Assembly (NCBI GenBank): GCA_011525015.1 | Contig: WTJC01000038.1 | Span: 66,566 to 109,146 of the forward strand | DNA: 42,581 nucleotides | From: Flavobacteriales bacterium | Lineage (GTDB): Bacteria; Bacteroidota; Bacteroidia; Flavobacteriales; Flavobacteriaceae | Reading direction: 5' to 3' | Shown: one piece after another, positions 9,258 to 16,683 of the stretch | Layout of the letters: each line of letters opens with the position of its first letter | Position numbering within the stretch: position 1 is the stretch's first letter | Made by a program: the position numbers and the translations under genes | The notes under the pieces: model-generated | What the model was told of the DNA's origin: nothing | Databases searched by the model: none | What the model saw: only the letters and a program-made list of their open reading frames with translations

Positions 9258-11594
9258 ATGAGTATGAGCTATTTGGAGCACTTGAATGAAGCACAGAAGA
9301 AAGCCGTTTTGCACAAAGAAGGGCCCTTAATGGTGATTGCTGGTGCTGGATCGGGTAAGACCCGAGTGCTGACGTATCGAATAGCACATTTGATGAAACA
9401 GGGGGTAGATCCTTTCAATATTCTTTCCTTGACTTTTACCAATAAGGCTGCACGAGAAATGAAGCATAGAATTGCGCAACTGGTTGGGACGAATGAGGCA
9501 AAAAATTTATGGATGGGAACTTTTCACTCTGTTTTTGCTAAAATTTTACGAATAGAGGGTCATCATCTTGGTTTTCCATCAAATTTTAGCATTTATGATA
9601 CTCAAGACTCTCAACGTCTGATCAGTTCCATAATAAAAGAAATGGGACTTGATAAAGACATCTACAAGTACAAACAAATACAAAGTCGTATTTCGTCATT
9701 TAAGAACAGCTTGATTACTGTTAAGGCTTACTTTAATAACCCAGAATTACAAGAGGCAGATGCCATAGCAAAAAAGCCTAAAATGGGAGAGATCTACAAT
9801 AATTATGTAGATCGATGCTTTAAAGCAGGAGCGATGGATTTTGATGATTTACTGCTCAGAACCAATGAATTGTTAAATCGTTTTCCTGAGGTTTTACTCA
9901 AGTATCAAGACCGATTTAAGTACATTATGGTAGATGAGTACCAGGATACAAATCACTCTCAATATTTAATAGTCAAAGCTTTGTCTGATCGTTATCAAAA
10001 CATCTGTATAGTGGGGGATGATGCACAGAGTATTTATTCTTTTCGTGGAGCCAATATTGACAATATTCTCAACTTTCAAAAGGATTACGACGATGTGGCT
10101 GTCTATCGATTAGAACAAAACTACAGATCTTCAAACACCATAGTTCAAGCGGCTAATTCTATTATTGCCAATAATAAGAATCAATTAGAGAAGAAGGTTT
10201 GGACCCAAAATGAACTCGGATCTAAAATTATACGAAAACGATTGCCCACTGACGCTGAAGAAGGAAGATATGTGGCCAATTCAATTTTTGAGAATCAGAT
10301 GCAAAACCAACTTCACCATGATCAGTTTGCGGTTTTGTATAGAACGAATTCACAGTCGAGAGCGATAGAAGACGCGCTTCGCAAAAAAGAGATACCATAT
10401 CGCATTTTTGGTGGCTTATCCTTTTATCAGCGCAAAGAGATTAAAGACGTATTAGCGTATTTGAGGCTTATCGTAAATCCTTCGGATGAGGAGGCGCTGC
10501 TTAGAATAATCAACTTTCCCGCTAGAGGAATAGGGCAAACCACAGTGGATCGATTAATTCTTGCAGCCAAAGACAACGATTGTTCTGTTTTTGCGGTTAT
10601 AGAAAATCTCGAGCGTATTTCAATAAAAATTCAATCGAACACCCGTCAAAAACTCATGAATTTTTGCACAATGATAAAGGCATTTCAGGTGCAACTCGAT
10701 CAACTCGATGCCTTTGCTCTAGCAGAATTGGTTACAAAAAAGACAGGTTTATTAATTGAGTTTAAAAAGGACGGCACTCCTGAAGGCATTGCCCGAATGG
10801 AAAATATCGAAGAGTTACTCAACGGAATACAAGATTTTGTAGAAGGCCAAAAAGAATTGGACGGAGCTACTGGGAACCTCACAGAGTTTCTTGAAGATGT
10901 CGCCTTGTTTTCTGATTTAGACAAAGCTACTGATGATGATAACCGTGTAGCACTCATGACGATACATCTGGCAAAGGGATTAGAGTTTCCATATGTGTAT
11001 ATCGTAGGTTTAGAAGAAGATTTATTTCCTTCGGCAATGAGTATCAATACGCGAAGTGAGTTAGAAGAGGAGAGAAGACTCTTCTATGTTGCCTTAACTC
11101 GTGCTGAAAAACAGGCTTACCTCACCTATACTGTGAATCGTTATCGCTGGGGAAAATTAATCGATGCTGAACCAAGCCGCTTTTTAGAAGAAATTGATGA
11201 TGATTTAGTGGATGATCAGTCCGTTGGAATGCTTCAAATGAGAAGAACTTCATTTATTGATAATTCTATTTTTGGAGAGGTCGACAAATCAAAACTGAGA
11301 CAGGTCAAGCCCGTTTCGGGCACACCTCCAACACACAAAGGTCTTGCAGGAGGTGCGATTCGTAAACTGAGAAAGCTCAAGCCGGAATCTATAGAGCTCG
11401 AAGCAGCCAACACTATGGGGTCTTACCCCGGAATTCAAGAAGGGCAACGTGTAGGGCATTCTCGCTTCGGTAAAGGCCGTGTCAAAAAGCTTGAGGGGAT
11501 AGGTGCTAATAAAAAAGCTGAAATTGCCTTTGACAATGGAGCGATTAAAACCCTAATTCTTCGATTTGCGCAACTTGAGCTTTTGGACGAATAA
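9258..11594 (+). CDS. UvrD/PcrA-type ATP-dependent 3'-5' DNA helicase
   Basis: Superfamily 1A helicase, 778 aa, acting in nucleotide excision repair, mismatch repair and removal of proteins from DNA. Motifs in order: Q-motif LNEAQKKAV, Walker A AGAGSGKT (28-35), TFTNKAAREM, the Walker B region VDEYQDTN, GDDAQSIYSFRGA, LEQNYRS, TIHLAKGLEFPYVYIVGLEEDLFP and YVALTRA. The C-terminal ~50 residues (GQRVGHSRFGKGRVKKLEG onwards) form the Tudor-like domain typical of PcrA/UvrD, which contacts RNA polymerase in studied members. Two in-frame ATGs (9258 and 9264) are possible starts and I cannot choose between them. Flavobacterial copies are annotated as uvrD or pcrA. Confidence 0.95.
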   Translation: MSMSYLEHLNEAQKKAVLHKEGPLMVIAGAGSGKTRVLTYRIAHLMKQGVDPFNILSLTFTNKAAREMKHRIAQLVGTNEAKNLWMGTFHSVFAKILRIEGHHLGFPSNFSIYDTQDSQRLISSIIKEMGLDKDIYKYKQIQSRISSFKNSLITVKAYFNNPELQEADAIAKKPKMGEIYNNYVDRCFKAGAMDFDDLLLRTNELLNRFPEVLLKYQDRFKYIMVDEYQDTNHSQYLIVKALSDRYQNICIVGDDAQSIYSFRGANIDNILNFQKDYDDVAVYRLEQNYRSSNTIVQAANSIIANNKNQLEKKVWTQNELGSKIIRKRLPTDAEEGRYVANSIFENQMQNQLHHDQFAVLYRTNSQSRAIEDALRKKEIPYRIFGGLSFYQRKEIKDVLAYLRLIVNPSDEEALLRIINFPARGIGQTTVDRLILAAKDNDCSVFAVIENLERISIKIQSNTRQKLMNFCTMIKAFQVQLDQLDAFALAELVTKKTGLLIEFKKDGTPEGIARMENIEELLNGIQDFVEGQKELDGATGNLTEFLEDVALFSDLDKATDDDNRVALMTIHLAKGLEFPYVYIVGLEEDLFPSAMSINTRSELEEERRLFYVALTRAEKQAYLTYTVNRYRWGKLIDAEPSRFLEEIDDDLVDDQSVGMLQMRRTSFIDNSIFGEVDKSKLRQVKPVSGTPPTHKGLAGGAIRKLRKLKPESIELEAANTMGSYPGIQEGQRVGHSRFGKGRVKKLEGIGANKKAEIAFDNGAIKTLILRFAQLELLDE

Positions 11595-11761
11595 GATTTT
11601 GTGCGAATTCACCTTATTACTTAACGTAAAAGCAACGTCTTTTTCTTTTGTTTATAGTCACTGTTGAGCTTTCTTCAAGAAAAAATCAGTGTAATTGAAA
11701 ATAGGATTTCACACAAAGCAAAATAATTTTATATCTTGAAAGCAAACCTAAATAACAACTT

Positions 11762-12547
11762 ATGTCTGAGTTTCATACATCTAGATCGGGGGTTATACCC
11801 AATATTTTTGCTGGTGCATTTGGCGCGTTTTTAACGGCTATTATTGATTCTTTTACTAATGGAAATGCATCGATTACCAATAAATTTTTAGCTATTTATT
11901 TTCCAGCGGATAATTCTGCAGAAACTCAAATAATGGTGGCGTTGGGAGTCGCATTTATTGGGGGTATCGTTTGTTGGATCTACAGGCCGAGTACAAGGCC
12001 GGACGCCTTTATGAAAGGTCTAACGATTTTTGCAGTACTAAACATCGTTAATCCTTTTAATGGTCAAGGATTGTATATTGACAATCACAGCAACTTTGAC
12101 GATGTGATTGAAGAGGAATTTGGACTATACCAAGCACCTTCTCAAAATGATTCTCAAGTAGTAAATGCAAGTTTTGTGATAGATCAACAGCAAAAAGCCA
12201 GATCAACACAGTCTAAGGCAAATTTTAAACCAAATGCAACAATATTGCGCTTTGGAGTTAATGAATGGGTATCTAGTATTAAGCCGCATACTAATATTTC
12301 TTCAATAATCAGTGAAAAAGTCTTTTACAATCAAATTAAGGGGGAACGCTTAGCGCCTAAGCAGCGCGTTCAGATTTTGGAATCATTTTCAACGCGATTT
12401 AAAGGTTATAAATACGTCAAAATCAGATACCAAGATAAAAAGAACACCATTAAAGAAGGATGGATTAAGGCAGGACAAAGAGAAAATTGGATTTTTGTCA
12501 AACCAGATACCGTAAAAGCAAAAAGCCTGAACAGACAAAGCGCTTAA
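11762..12547 (+). CDS. Membrane protein with C-terminal SH3-like domain
   Basis: Not a protein I can name; 261 aa. The N-terminal ~95 residues carry two or three hydrophobic segments (about 12-30, 57-76 and a weaker one at 84-96) and no cleavable signal peptide. A polar linker follows. The last ~100 residues contain a pattern like a bacterial SH3 domain (RVQILESF, YKYVKIRY, KEGWIKAGQ), usually a cell-wall or protein-binding module. It is preceded by 167 bp without a gene. The downstream YciO-type gene starts 42 bp later, so the pair may be co-transcribed. Function unknown. Confidence 0.65.
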   Translation: MSEFHTSRSGVIPNIFAGAFGAFLTAIIDSFTNGNASITNKFLAIYFPADNSAETQIMVALGVAFIGGIVCWIYRPSTRPDAFMKGLTIFAVLNIVNPFNGQGLYIDNHSNFDDVIEEEFGLYQAPSQNDSQVVNASFVIDQQQKARSTQSKANFKPNATILRFGVNEWVSSIKPHTNISSIISEKVFYNQIKGERLAPKQRVQILESFSTRFKGYKYVKIRYQDKKNTIKEGWIKAGQRENWIFVKPDTVKAKSLNRQSA

Positions 12548-12589
12548 TTAATTATTATAGACCGTCTCCACGCCTATTAAATCTCATTT

Positions 12590-13204
12590 ATGTCTGCGGA
12601 ATATATTGAATCCTGGGGAGGATATCTAGAGGAGCAAAAATTAGTTCAAATTGCCAATGTGCTGTCTTCAGACGGCATTATAATTGTTCCAACCGATACG
12701 GTATATGCTGTTGCTTGTCATGCCAATAGCGAAGTTGGACTCAAAAGACTTGCTAAAATAAAGGGTGTAGATCCTGCCAAGGCAAATTTATCATTCATGT
12801 TTTCTAGTTTTAAAATGCTCTCCGCTTATACGGCTCAGTTGAATAACACCCAATTCAGAACATTAAAACATTATTTGCCAGGCCCTTATACTTTTATACT
12901 CCCTTCTTCAAATATTTTGAAAGCACTTTATGGAAAGAAAAAAACCATAGGAGCTCGAATTCCTGATACTTCGGTTATAGCTCAAATTATTTCGCATATC
13001 AATTCACCCTTGGTGTGTACCTCACTTCACGACAGTGATAAGCTTATCGATTATACAACTGATATTAATGAGATTATCGCAAATTGGAATGATAAGGTAG
13101 ATTTTATTATCGAAGGTGATATGATTGGTAATATTCCCTCCACGGTGATAGATTTGACATCAAATTCTCCAGAGGTGATTCGGCTTGGAAGAGGAGAGTG
13201 GTAA
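12590..13204 (+). CDS. YciO/YrdC/Sua5-family protein, YciO-type
   Basis: 204-aa protein of the superfamily whose best-known members (TsaC/Sua5) make threonylcarbamoyl-AMP for the tRNA t6A modification. The ATP/threonine-binding motif PTDTVYAV is near residue 35. Regions such as LPGPYTFILP, KKTIGARIPD and CTSLHDSD read closer to E. coli YciO than to YrdC/TsaC, so a t6A role is uncertain and the cell may have a separate Sua5. It has no signal peptide and is probably cytoplasmic. It is followed at once by a strong bidirectional terminator. Confidence 0.85.
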   Translation: MSAEYIESWGGYLEEQKLVQIANVLSSDGIIIVPTDTVYAVACHANSEVGLKRLAKIKGVDPAKANLSFMFSSFKMLSAYTAQLNNTQFRTLKHYLPGPYTFILPSSNILKALYGKKKTIGARIPDTSVIAQIISHINSPLVCTSLHDSDKLIDYTTDINEIIANWNDKVDFIIEGDMIGNIPSTVIDLTSNSPEVIRLGRGEW

Positions 13205-13205
13205 T

Positions 13206-13236
13206 AAAAAAAGGAGAGCGAACGCTCTCCTTTTAT
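13206..13236. terminator. Bidirectional intrinsic terminator
   Basis: An inverted repeat GGAGAGCG (13213-13220) / CGCTCTCC (13223-13230) is flanked by an A-run on the left and a T-run on the right. It therefore works as a U-tract hairpin in both directions. It lies between the convergent YciO-type and OmpA-type genes. Confidence 0.9.
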
Positions 13237-13255
13237 ATATAAGTTTGTTTGAATC

Positions 13256-14116
13256 TTAGTTGATCGCAGCGTCGCTCATGCCTTCTTCTAACATAGAATA
13301 GAATTGATCAAGTTTTGGTAAAACTACGATTCTTGTTCTTCTGTTTTTGGCTCTGTTTTCAGCTGTATTATTAGACTCTAATGGAACGTAAGAACTTCTA
13401 CCTGCTGCAGTCATTCTAGCTGGGCTTACACCGAAGTCATCTTCAAGAATTCTAACTACTGAAGTAGCTCTCTTTACAGATAAATCCCAGTTGTCCATTA
13501 ATGGTTCTTTTCTGTATGGTACATTGTCCGTATGACCTTCTACCATAAATTCAAAGTCTGGTTGATTATTTACCACTTTAGCTACTTTACCAAGAACTTC
13601 TTTAGCTGCACTTGATACTCTGTAACTACCACTTCTAAATAATAATTTGTCAGAGATTGAAACGAAAACAACACCTTTTTCAACATTGATTTGAATGTCT
13701 TCATCATCCATATTTCCTAAAACACCTTTTAGGCTTTGTACTAATGCAAGGTTTACAGAATCTCTTCTGTTTACTGCATCTCTTAAGTTGTTGATTTTTA
13801 CGTTTGCCTCAGAAAGACTCTCTAGCGTTTTTTCTAAATTCTCAGCACCTTTTGAAGATAATTGCGTGAATCCATCGATAGTCGTTTGGAAACCTTCGCT
13901 TTGTTTCTTTAAAAATGCATTTTGCTCCATAAGAGCTGCCATTTGTGCTTTTGCATTTGCTGCTTCATCTAAACAATCGTTCAATTTTACAGTAGCACTG
14001 TTTAATAAGTCTTGAGTTTCTTTTTGCTTTGATTCAAGTTCAGCATACTTCTTTGAGGACACACAAGAGGTCATTAGAACACATACCCCTAGAGTGGCTA
14101 GTAAACCTTTTTTCAT
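13256..14116 (-). CDS. OmpA-family outer-membrane lipoprotein
   Basis: 286-aa lipoprotein starting MKKGLLATLGVCVLMTSC, with lipidation Cys at residue 18. A long helical, probably coiled-coil region follows (about 22-150). The C-terminal OmpA-like peptidoglycan-binding domain has FMVEGHTDNVPYR, WDLSVKRATSVVRIL and AGRSSYVPLESN...NRRTRIVVLP, holding the conserved Asp and Arg ligands for diaminopimelate. It should tether the outer membrane to peptidoglycan. The frame is open back to an ATG at 14173, but I chose 14116: it gives a proper lipoprotein signal, and the likely -7 promoter element (14142-14149) lies downstream of the longer start. Confidence 0.9.
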   Translation of the reverse strand: MKKGLLATLGVCVLMTSCVSSKKYAELESKQKETQDLLNSATVKLNDCLDEAANAKAQMAALMEQNAFLKKQSEGFQTTIDGFTQLSSKGAENLEKTLESLSEANVKINNLRDAVNRRDSVNLALVQSLKGVLGNMDDEDIQINVEKGVVFVSISDKLLFRSGSYRVSSAAKEVLGKVAKVVNNQPDFEFMVEGHTDNVPYRKEPLMDNWDLSVKRATSVVRILEDDFGVSPARMTAAGRSSYVPLESNNTAENRAKNRRTRIVVLPKLDQFYSMLEEGMSDAAIN

Positions 14117-14141
14117 AATAGTAGTCTTGTTAAAATTTATG

Positions 14142-14173
14142 TAAATGTAACTAAATTGCGCTTTCCCACGCAA
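14142..14173 (-). promoter_or_regulatory. Probable promoter of the OmpA-type lipoprotein gene
   Basis: Minus strand: TTG (14171-14173), a 21-bp spacer, then TACATTTA (14142-14149), one mismatch from TAnnTTTG. Transcription would begin about 20 bases before the ATG at 14116. This supports the shorter start and expression separate from the glycosyltransferase gene behind it. Confidence 0.5.
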
Positions 14174-14185
14174 TTTTTACAATTT

Positions 14186-15181
14186 TTATTCACGTAAACT
14201 TAAAAAAGTTTTGTGTTTTTTTAGAAAAAATTCTAAAACAATGGTGTTTGTTTTGAATTGAAGTTTCGGGTAGGGACCTTTTCTTTTCGATTTTATTCTT
14301 AAAAAATGTGCATAAAAGCTAAAATGAGCTCTAATAACAGCAATACAATGCATTGGTTTTCGCTCTAAGATAAATCTCACACCTGCGATCCCATCTAACA
14401 ATAGTCTAATAAATATCAGAATTGGCCATTGAAGATTCGGGCTGTTTTTTAGAATGTTGAATAGGGAATTGCGAAAATTTAAAAAGGTTTTTTTCGGATT
14501 CATATTACTCAGTGTAGATCCCCCCATGTGATAGACCTTTGATTGAGAACAATACATCACCTTGTAGTCATGACGTTTAACCCGCCAACAGAGATCGATC
14601 TCTTCTTGATGTGCAAAATAATCTTTGTCGAATCCATCTAATTCCCAAAACACCTTTGAGGAAATAAACATGCACGCCCCTGTAGCCCAAAAAATCTCTG
14701 AGGTGTCATCGTATTGTCCTAAGTCCTCTTCGAGCTGTTGAAAGATTCTCCCCCTACAAAAGGGATAAGCCAATCGATCAATAAAACCGCCAGCTGCCCC
14801 TGCATATTCAAAAAAGCTTCTGTTATAGTAATCTAGAATTTTAGGTTGAGCGATGGCAACCTTATTATTTTCTTCAAATAATGTAATAATAGGGTTCAAC
14901 CAATTTGAAGTGACTTCAACATCTGAATTTAATAGACAATATAAGTCTGCCTCAATTTCTTTGAGACCAAGATTGTAACCTCCTGTAAAGCCGTAGTTTT
15001 TATCTAGCCTTATTAGTTGTACCGTTTTAAATTTTGAAGACAGTAGGTCTACGGACTCATCTTTCGACCCGTTATCGATAACATATACATCTGCTTCTTT
15101 ACTGTGCTCAATGATGTTTGGTAGGAGCTTTTCGAGCAAAGAAGCACCATTCCAATTCAGTATAACAATGGCAACCTTCAC
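14186..15181 (-). CDS. Glycosyltransferase family 2
   Basis: GT-A fold glycosyltransferase, 331 aa, of the rhamnosyltransferase-like family 2 group. The N-terminus VAIVILNWNGASLLEKLLP and VIDNGSKDES form the nucleotide-sugar site; LLNSDVEV supplies the DXD-like metal motif; FAHQEEIDLCWR is the acceptor-side ED-type motif. The C-terminal ~90 residues include a hydrophobic, probably membrane-associated stretch near PILIFIRLLLDGIAGV. It likely adds a sugar to a surface polysaccharide or glycan; donor and acceptor are unknown. It starts with GTG, and its start overlaps the TGA of the preceding nuclease-like gene as GTGA, indicating translational coupling. Confidence 0.88.
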   Translation of the reverse strand: MKVAIVILNWNGASLLEKLLPNIIEHSKEADVYVIDNGSKDESVDLLSSKFKTVQLIRLDKNYGFTGGYNLGLKEIEADLYCLLNSDVEVTSNWLNPIITLFEENNKVAIAQPKILDYYNRSFFEYAGAAGGFIDRLAYPFCRGRIFQQLEEDLGQYDDTSEIFWATGACMFISSKVFWELDGFDKDYFAHQEEIDLCWRVKRHDYKVMYCSQSKVYHMGGSTLSNMNPKKTFLNFRNSLFNILKNSPNLQWPILIFIRLLLDGIAGVRFILERKPMHCIAVIRAHFSFYAHFLRIKSKRKGPYPKLQFKTNTIVLEFFLKKHKTFLSLRE

Positions 15182-15633
15182 CTTTTTCGTTCTTGATAAT
15201 TAGGTATTTGTTCTAAAAACAGATATTGTTTCTGCTCATTATCTATTTGACAAAAATAATGTGATAAACCATTAGTGACCATTAAATAGGAGTTTTTCAT
15301 GTTTAGAGCGTATCGTGCAATTTGGTCAAAAACAGATTGATCAATTTCAACATTTACAGCTTTACACTCAACTAAGAGATACACAGTTCCGTCTGGGTTA
15401 AATGCAATGATATCAAAACGGCCTTTGGTATTTCCTGTTGAAATTGCTTTTTCTACCTGAATTAAAGAAGCGGGAATATTCAGTTCTTCAATTAAATGAC
15501 GTAAACAATGTTGACGCACCCATTCTTCAGGAGTTAAAAGAATGTATTTTCTGCGAATAATATCAAAGATGAACTTTTTATTATCCTTAATTTTAATTTT
15601 GAAATTGTAGCTGTTAAAATTAAGTTTTAGCAC
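15178..15633 (-). CDS. HSDR_N-type (type I restriction R subunit N-terminal-like) nuclease domain protein
   Basis: Stand-alone 151-aa protein resembling the N-terminal nuclease domain of type I restriction R subunits (HSDR_N_2 type). A PD-(D/E)XK-like active site is readable: D74 in GRFDIIAF and E89-x-K91 in LLVECKAVNV, with QIARY about 15 residues on. No helicase, methylase or specificity gene is nearby, so it is not a working restriction system. It begins with GTG, overlaps the glycosyltransferase by 4 bp (GTGA), and is divergent from holA with a 39-bp gap. I recall the same small gene beside holA in other flavobacteria, but cannot check. Function unknown. Confidence 0.78.
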   Translation of the reverse strand: MLKLNFNSYNFKIKIKDNKKFIFDIIRRKYILLTPEEWVRQHCLRHLIEELNIPASLIQVEKAISTGNTKGRFDIIAFNPDGTVYLLVECKAVNVEIDQSVFDQIARYALNMKNSYLMVTNGLSHYFCQIDNEQKQYLFLEQIPNYQERKR

Positions 15634-15672
15634 TGATAAAATTCTTTATACAAGTATACTAATATTAATACT

Positions 15673-16683
15673 ATGAGTGTTGATGCTATAAAAGCACAGA
15701 TTGATCGAAAAGAATTCAAACCCATTTATTTGTTGCAAGGCGATGAGCTTTTCTTTATTCAAGAATTGACCAAATATTTTGAAGATCACGTTCTAACTGA
15801 AGAAGAAAAAGCTTTTAATTTTTCGGTATTCTATGGCAAAGAGCACTCGATAGAACAGGTTTTGGAGCAGGCTAAGCGATTGCCTATGATGGCAGACAAG
15901 CAACTTATCGTAGTCAAAGAAGCCCAGCATTTATTGCGTCAATTTGATAAACTCGAGTTTTATTTAAATGATGTCGTATCATCTTCAATAATTGTTTTTT
16001 GCGTGAATCAAAAAAAATTAGATAAACGTAAAAAAGCCTTTAAACAGATTTCTCAAATCGGAGAAGTTTTTGAATCTAAACCCCTTTATGACAATCAATT
16101 AGCTCCATTTGTTGACAGCTTATATCGTCGTTTAAACAAAAGCGTTTCACCAAAGGCAAAGCTCATGTTGGCCGAACATATCGGTACCAATTTAAGCCTA
16201 ATGGATAAGGAAATTAAAAAGATGATTTTAGCTGAACCCGAAACCTCACATTTTGAAGATGTTCACATTGAGCAATACGTTGGTTTAAATAAGGATTACA
16301 ATGTGTTTGAATTGAACAATGCTTTATTAAAAGGGCAGTTTGAACGCTCAGCCAAGATTCTTTCTCACTTTCAACAAAACAGCAAAGATTATCCGATTCA
16401 AGCGATTCTTCCCGCACTTTTCAACCTGTTCAATAAATTATTCAAGTTGCAAGCCTTGAAAACAACCAATAGTTCAACCATAGCTAAAGATTTGGGAATC
16501 CCACCTTACTTTGTTCAGGATTACATAGGCGCAAAAACTTATTTTGGATTGAAGGGTCTTGGTCGACTCATTGGTGACTTAAAAGATATAGACCTTAAAT
16601 CAAAAGGGGTGGGGTACAATTCAAACAACACTAAGGACCTTTACAAAGAGATACTCATTTCAATAGCCAAGGCTAGAAATTAG
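15673..16683 (+). CDS. holA: DNA polymerase III, delta subunit
   Basis: Clamp-loader delta subunit, 336 aa, which opens the beta sliding clamp at the replication fork. The N-terminal half has the family's AAA+-like pattern (KPIYLLQGDELFFIQEL, then FNFSVFYGKE and LPMMADKQLIVVKEAQ) without a working Walker A, as expected. The C-terminal half is the helical collar domain (ILPALFNLFNKLFKLQAL, LGIPPYFVQDYIGAKTYF). It has normal family length and is cytoplasmic. It ends 4 bp into the E1 dehydrogenase gene on the other strand, tail-to-tail. Confidence 0.93.
   Translation: MSVDAIKAQIDRKEFKPIYLLQGDELFFIQELTKYFEDHVLTEEEKAFNFSVFYGKEHSIEQVLEQAKRLPMMADKQLIVVKEAQHLLRQFDKLEFYLNDVVSSSIIVFCVNQKKLDKRKKAFKQISQIGEVFESKPLYDNQLAPFVDSLYRRLNKSVSPKAKLMLAEHIGTNLSLMDKEIKKMILAEPETSHFEDVHIEQYVGLNKDYNVFELNNALLKGQFERSAKILSHFQQNSKDYPIQAILPALFNLFNKLFKLQALKTTNSSTIAKDLGIPPYFVQDYIGAKTYFGLKGLGRLIGDLKDIDLKSKGVGYNSNNTKDLYKEILISIAKARN

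Noticed and set aside
11659-11692. Inverted repeat (TTTCTTCAAGAAA within CACTG/CAGTG) after the helicase gene
   Set aside because: Stem is AT-rich and interrupted and no T-run follows at the right place, so I do not call it a terminator.
14117-14173. Longer start for the OmpA-type lipoprotein
   Set aside because: It would bury the lipoprotein signal 20 residues inside and start upstream of the likely promoter.
15178-15633. Remnant of a type I restriction system
   Set aside because: The protein is complete in itself with catalytic residues intact, and no traces of helicase, methylase or specificity genes lie nearby.
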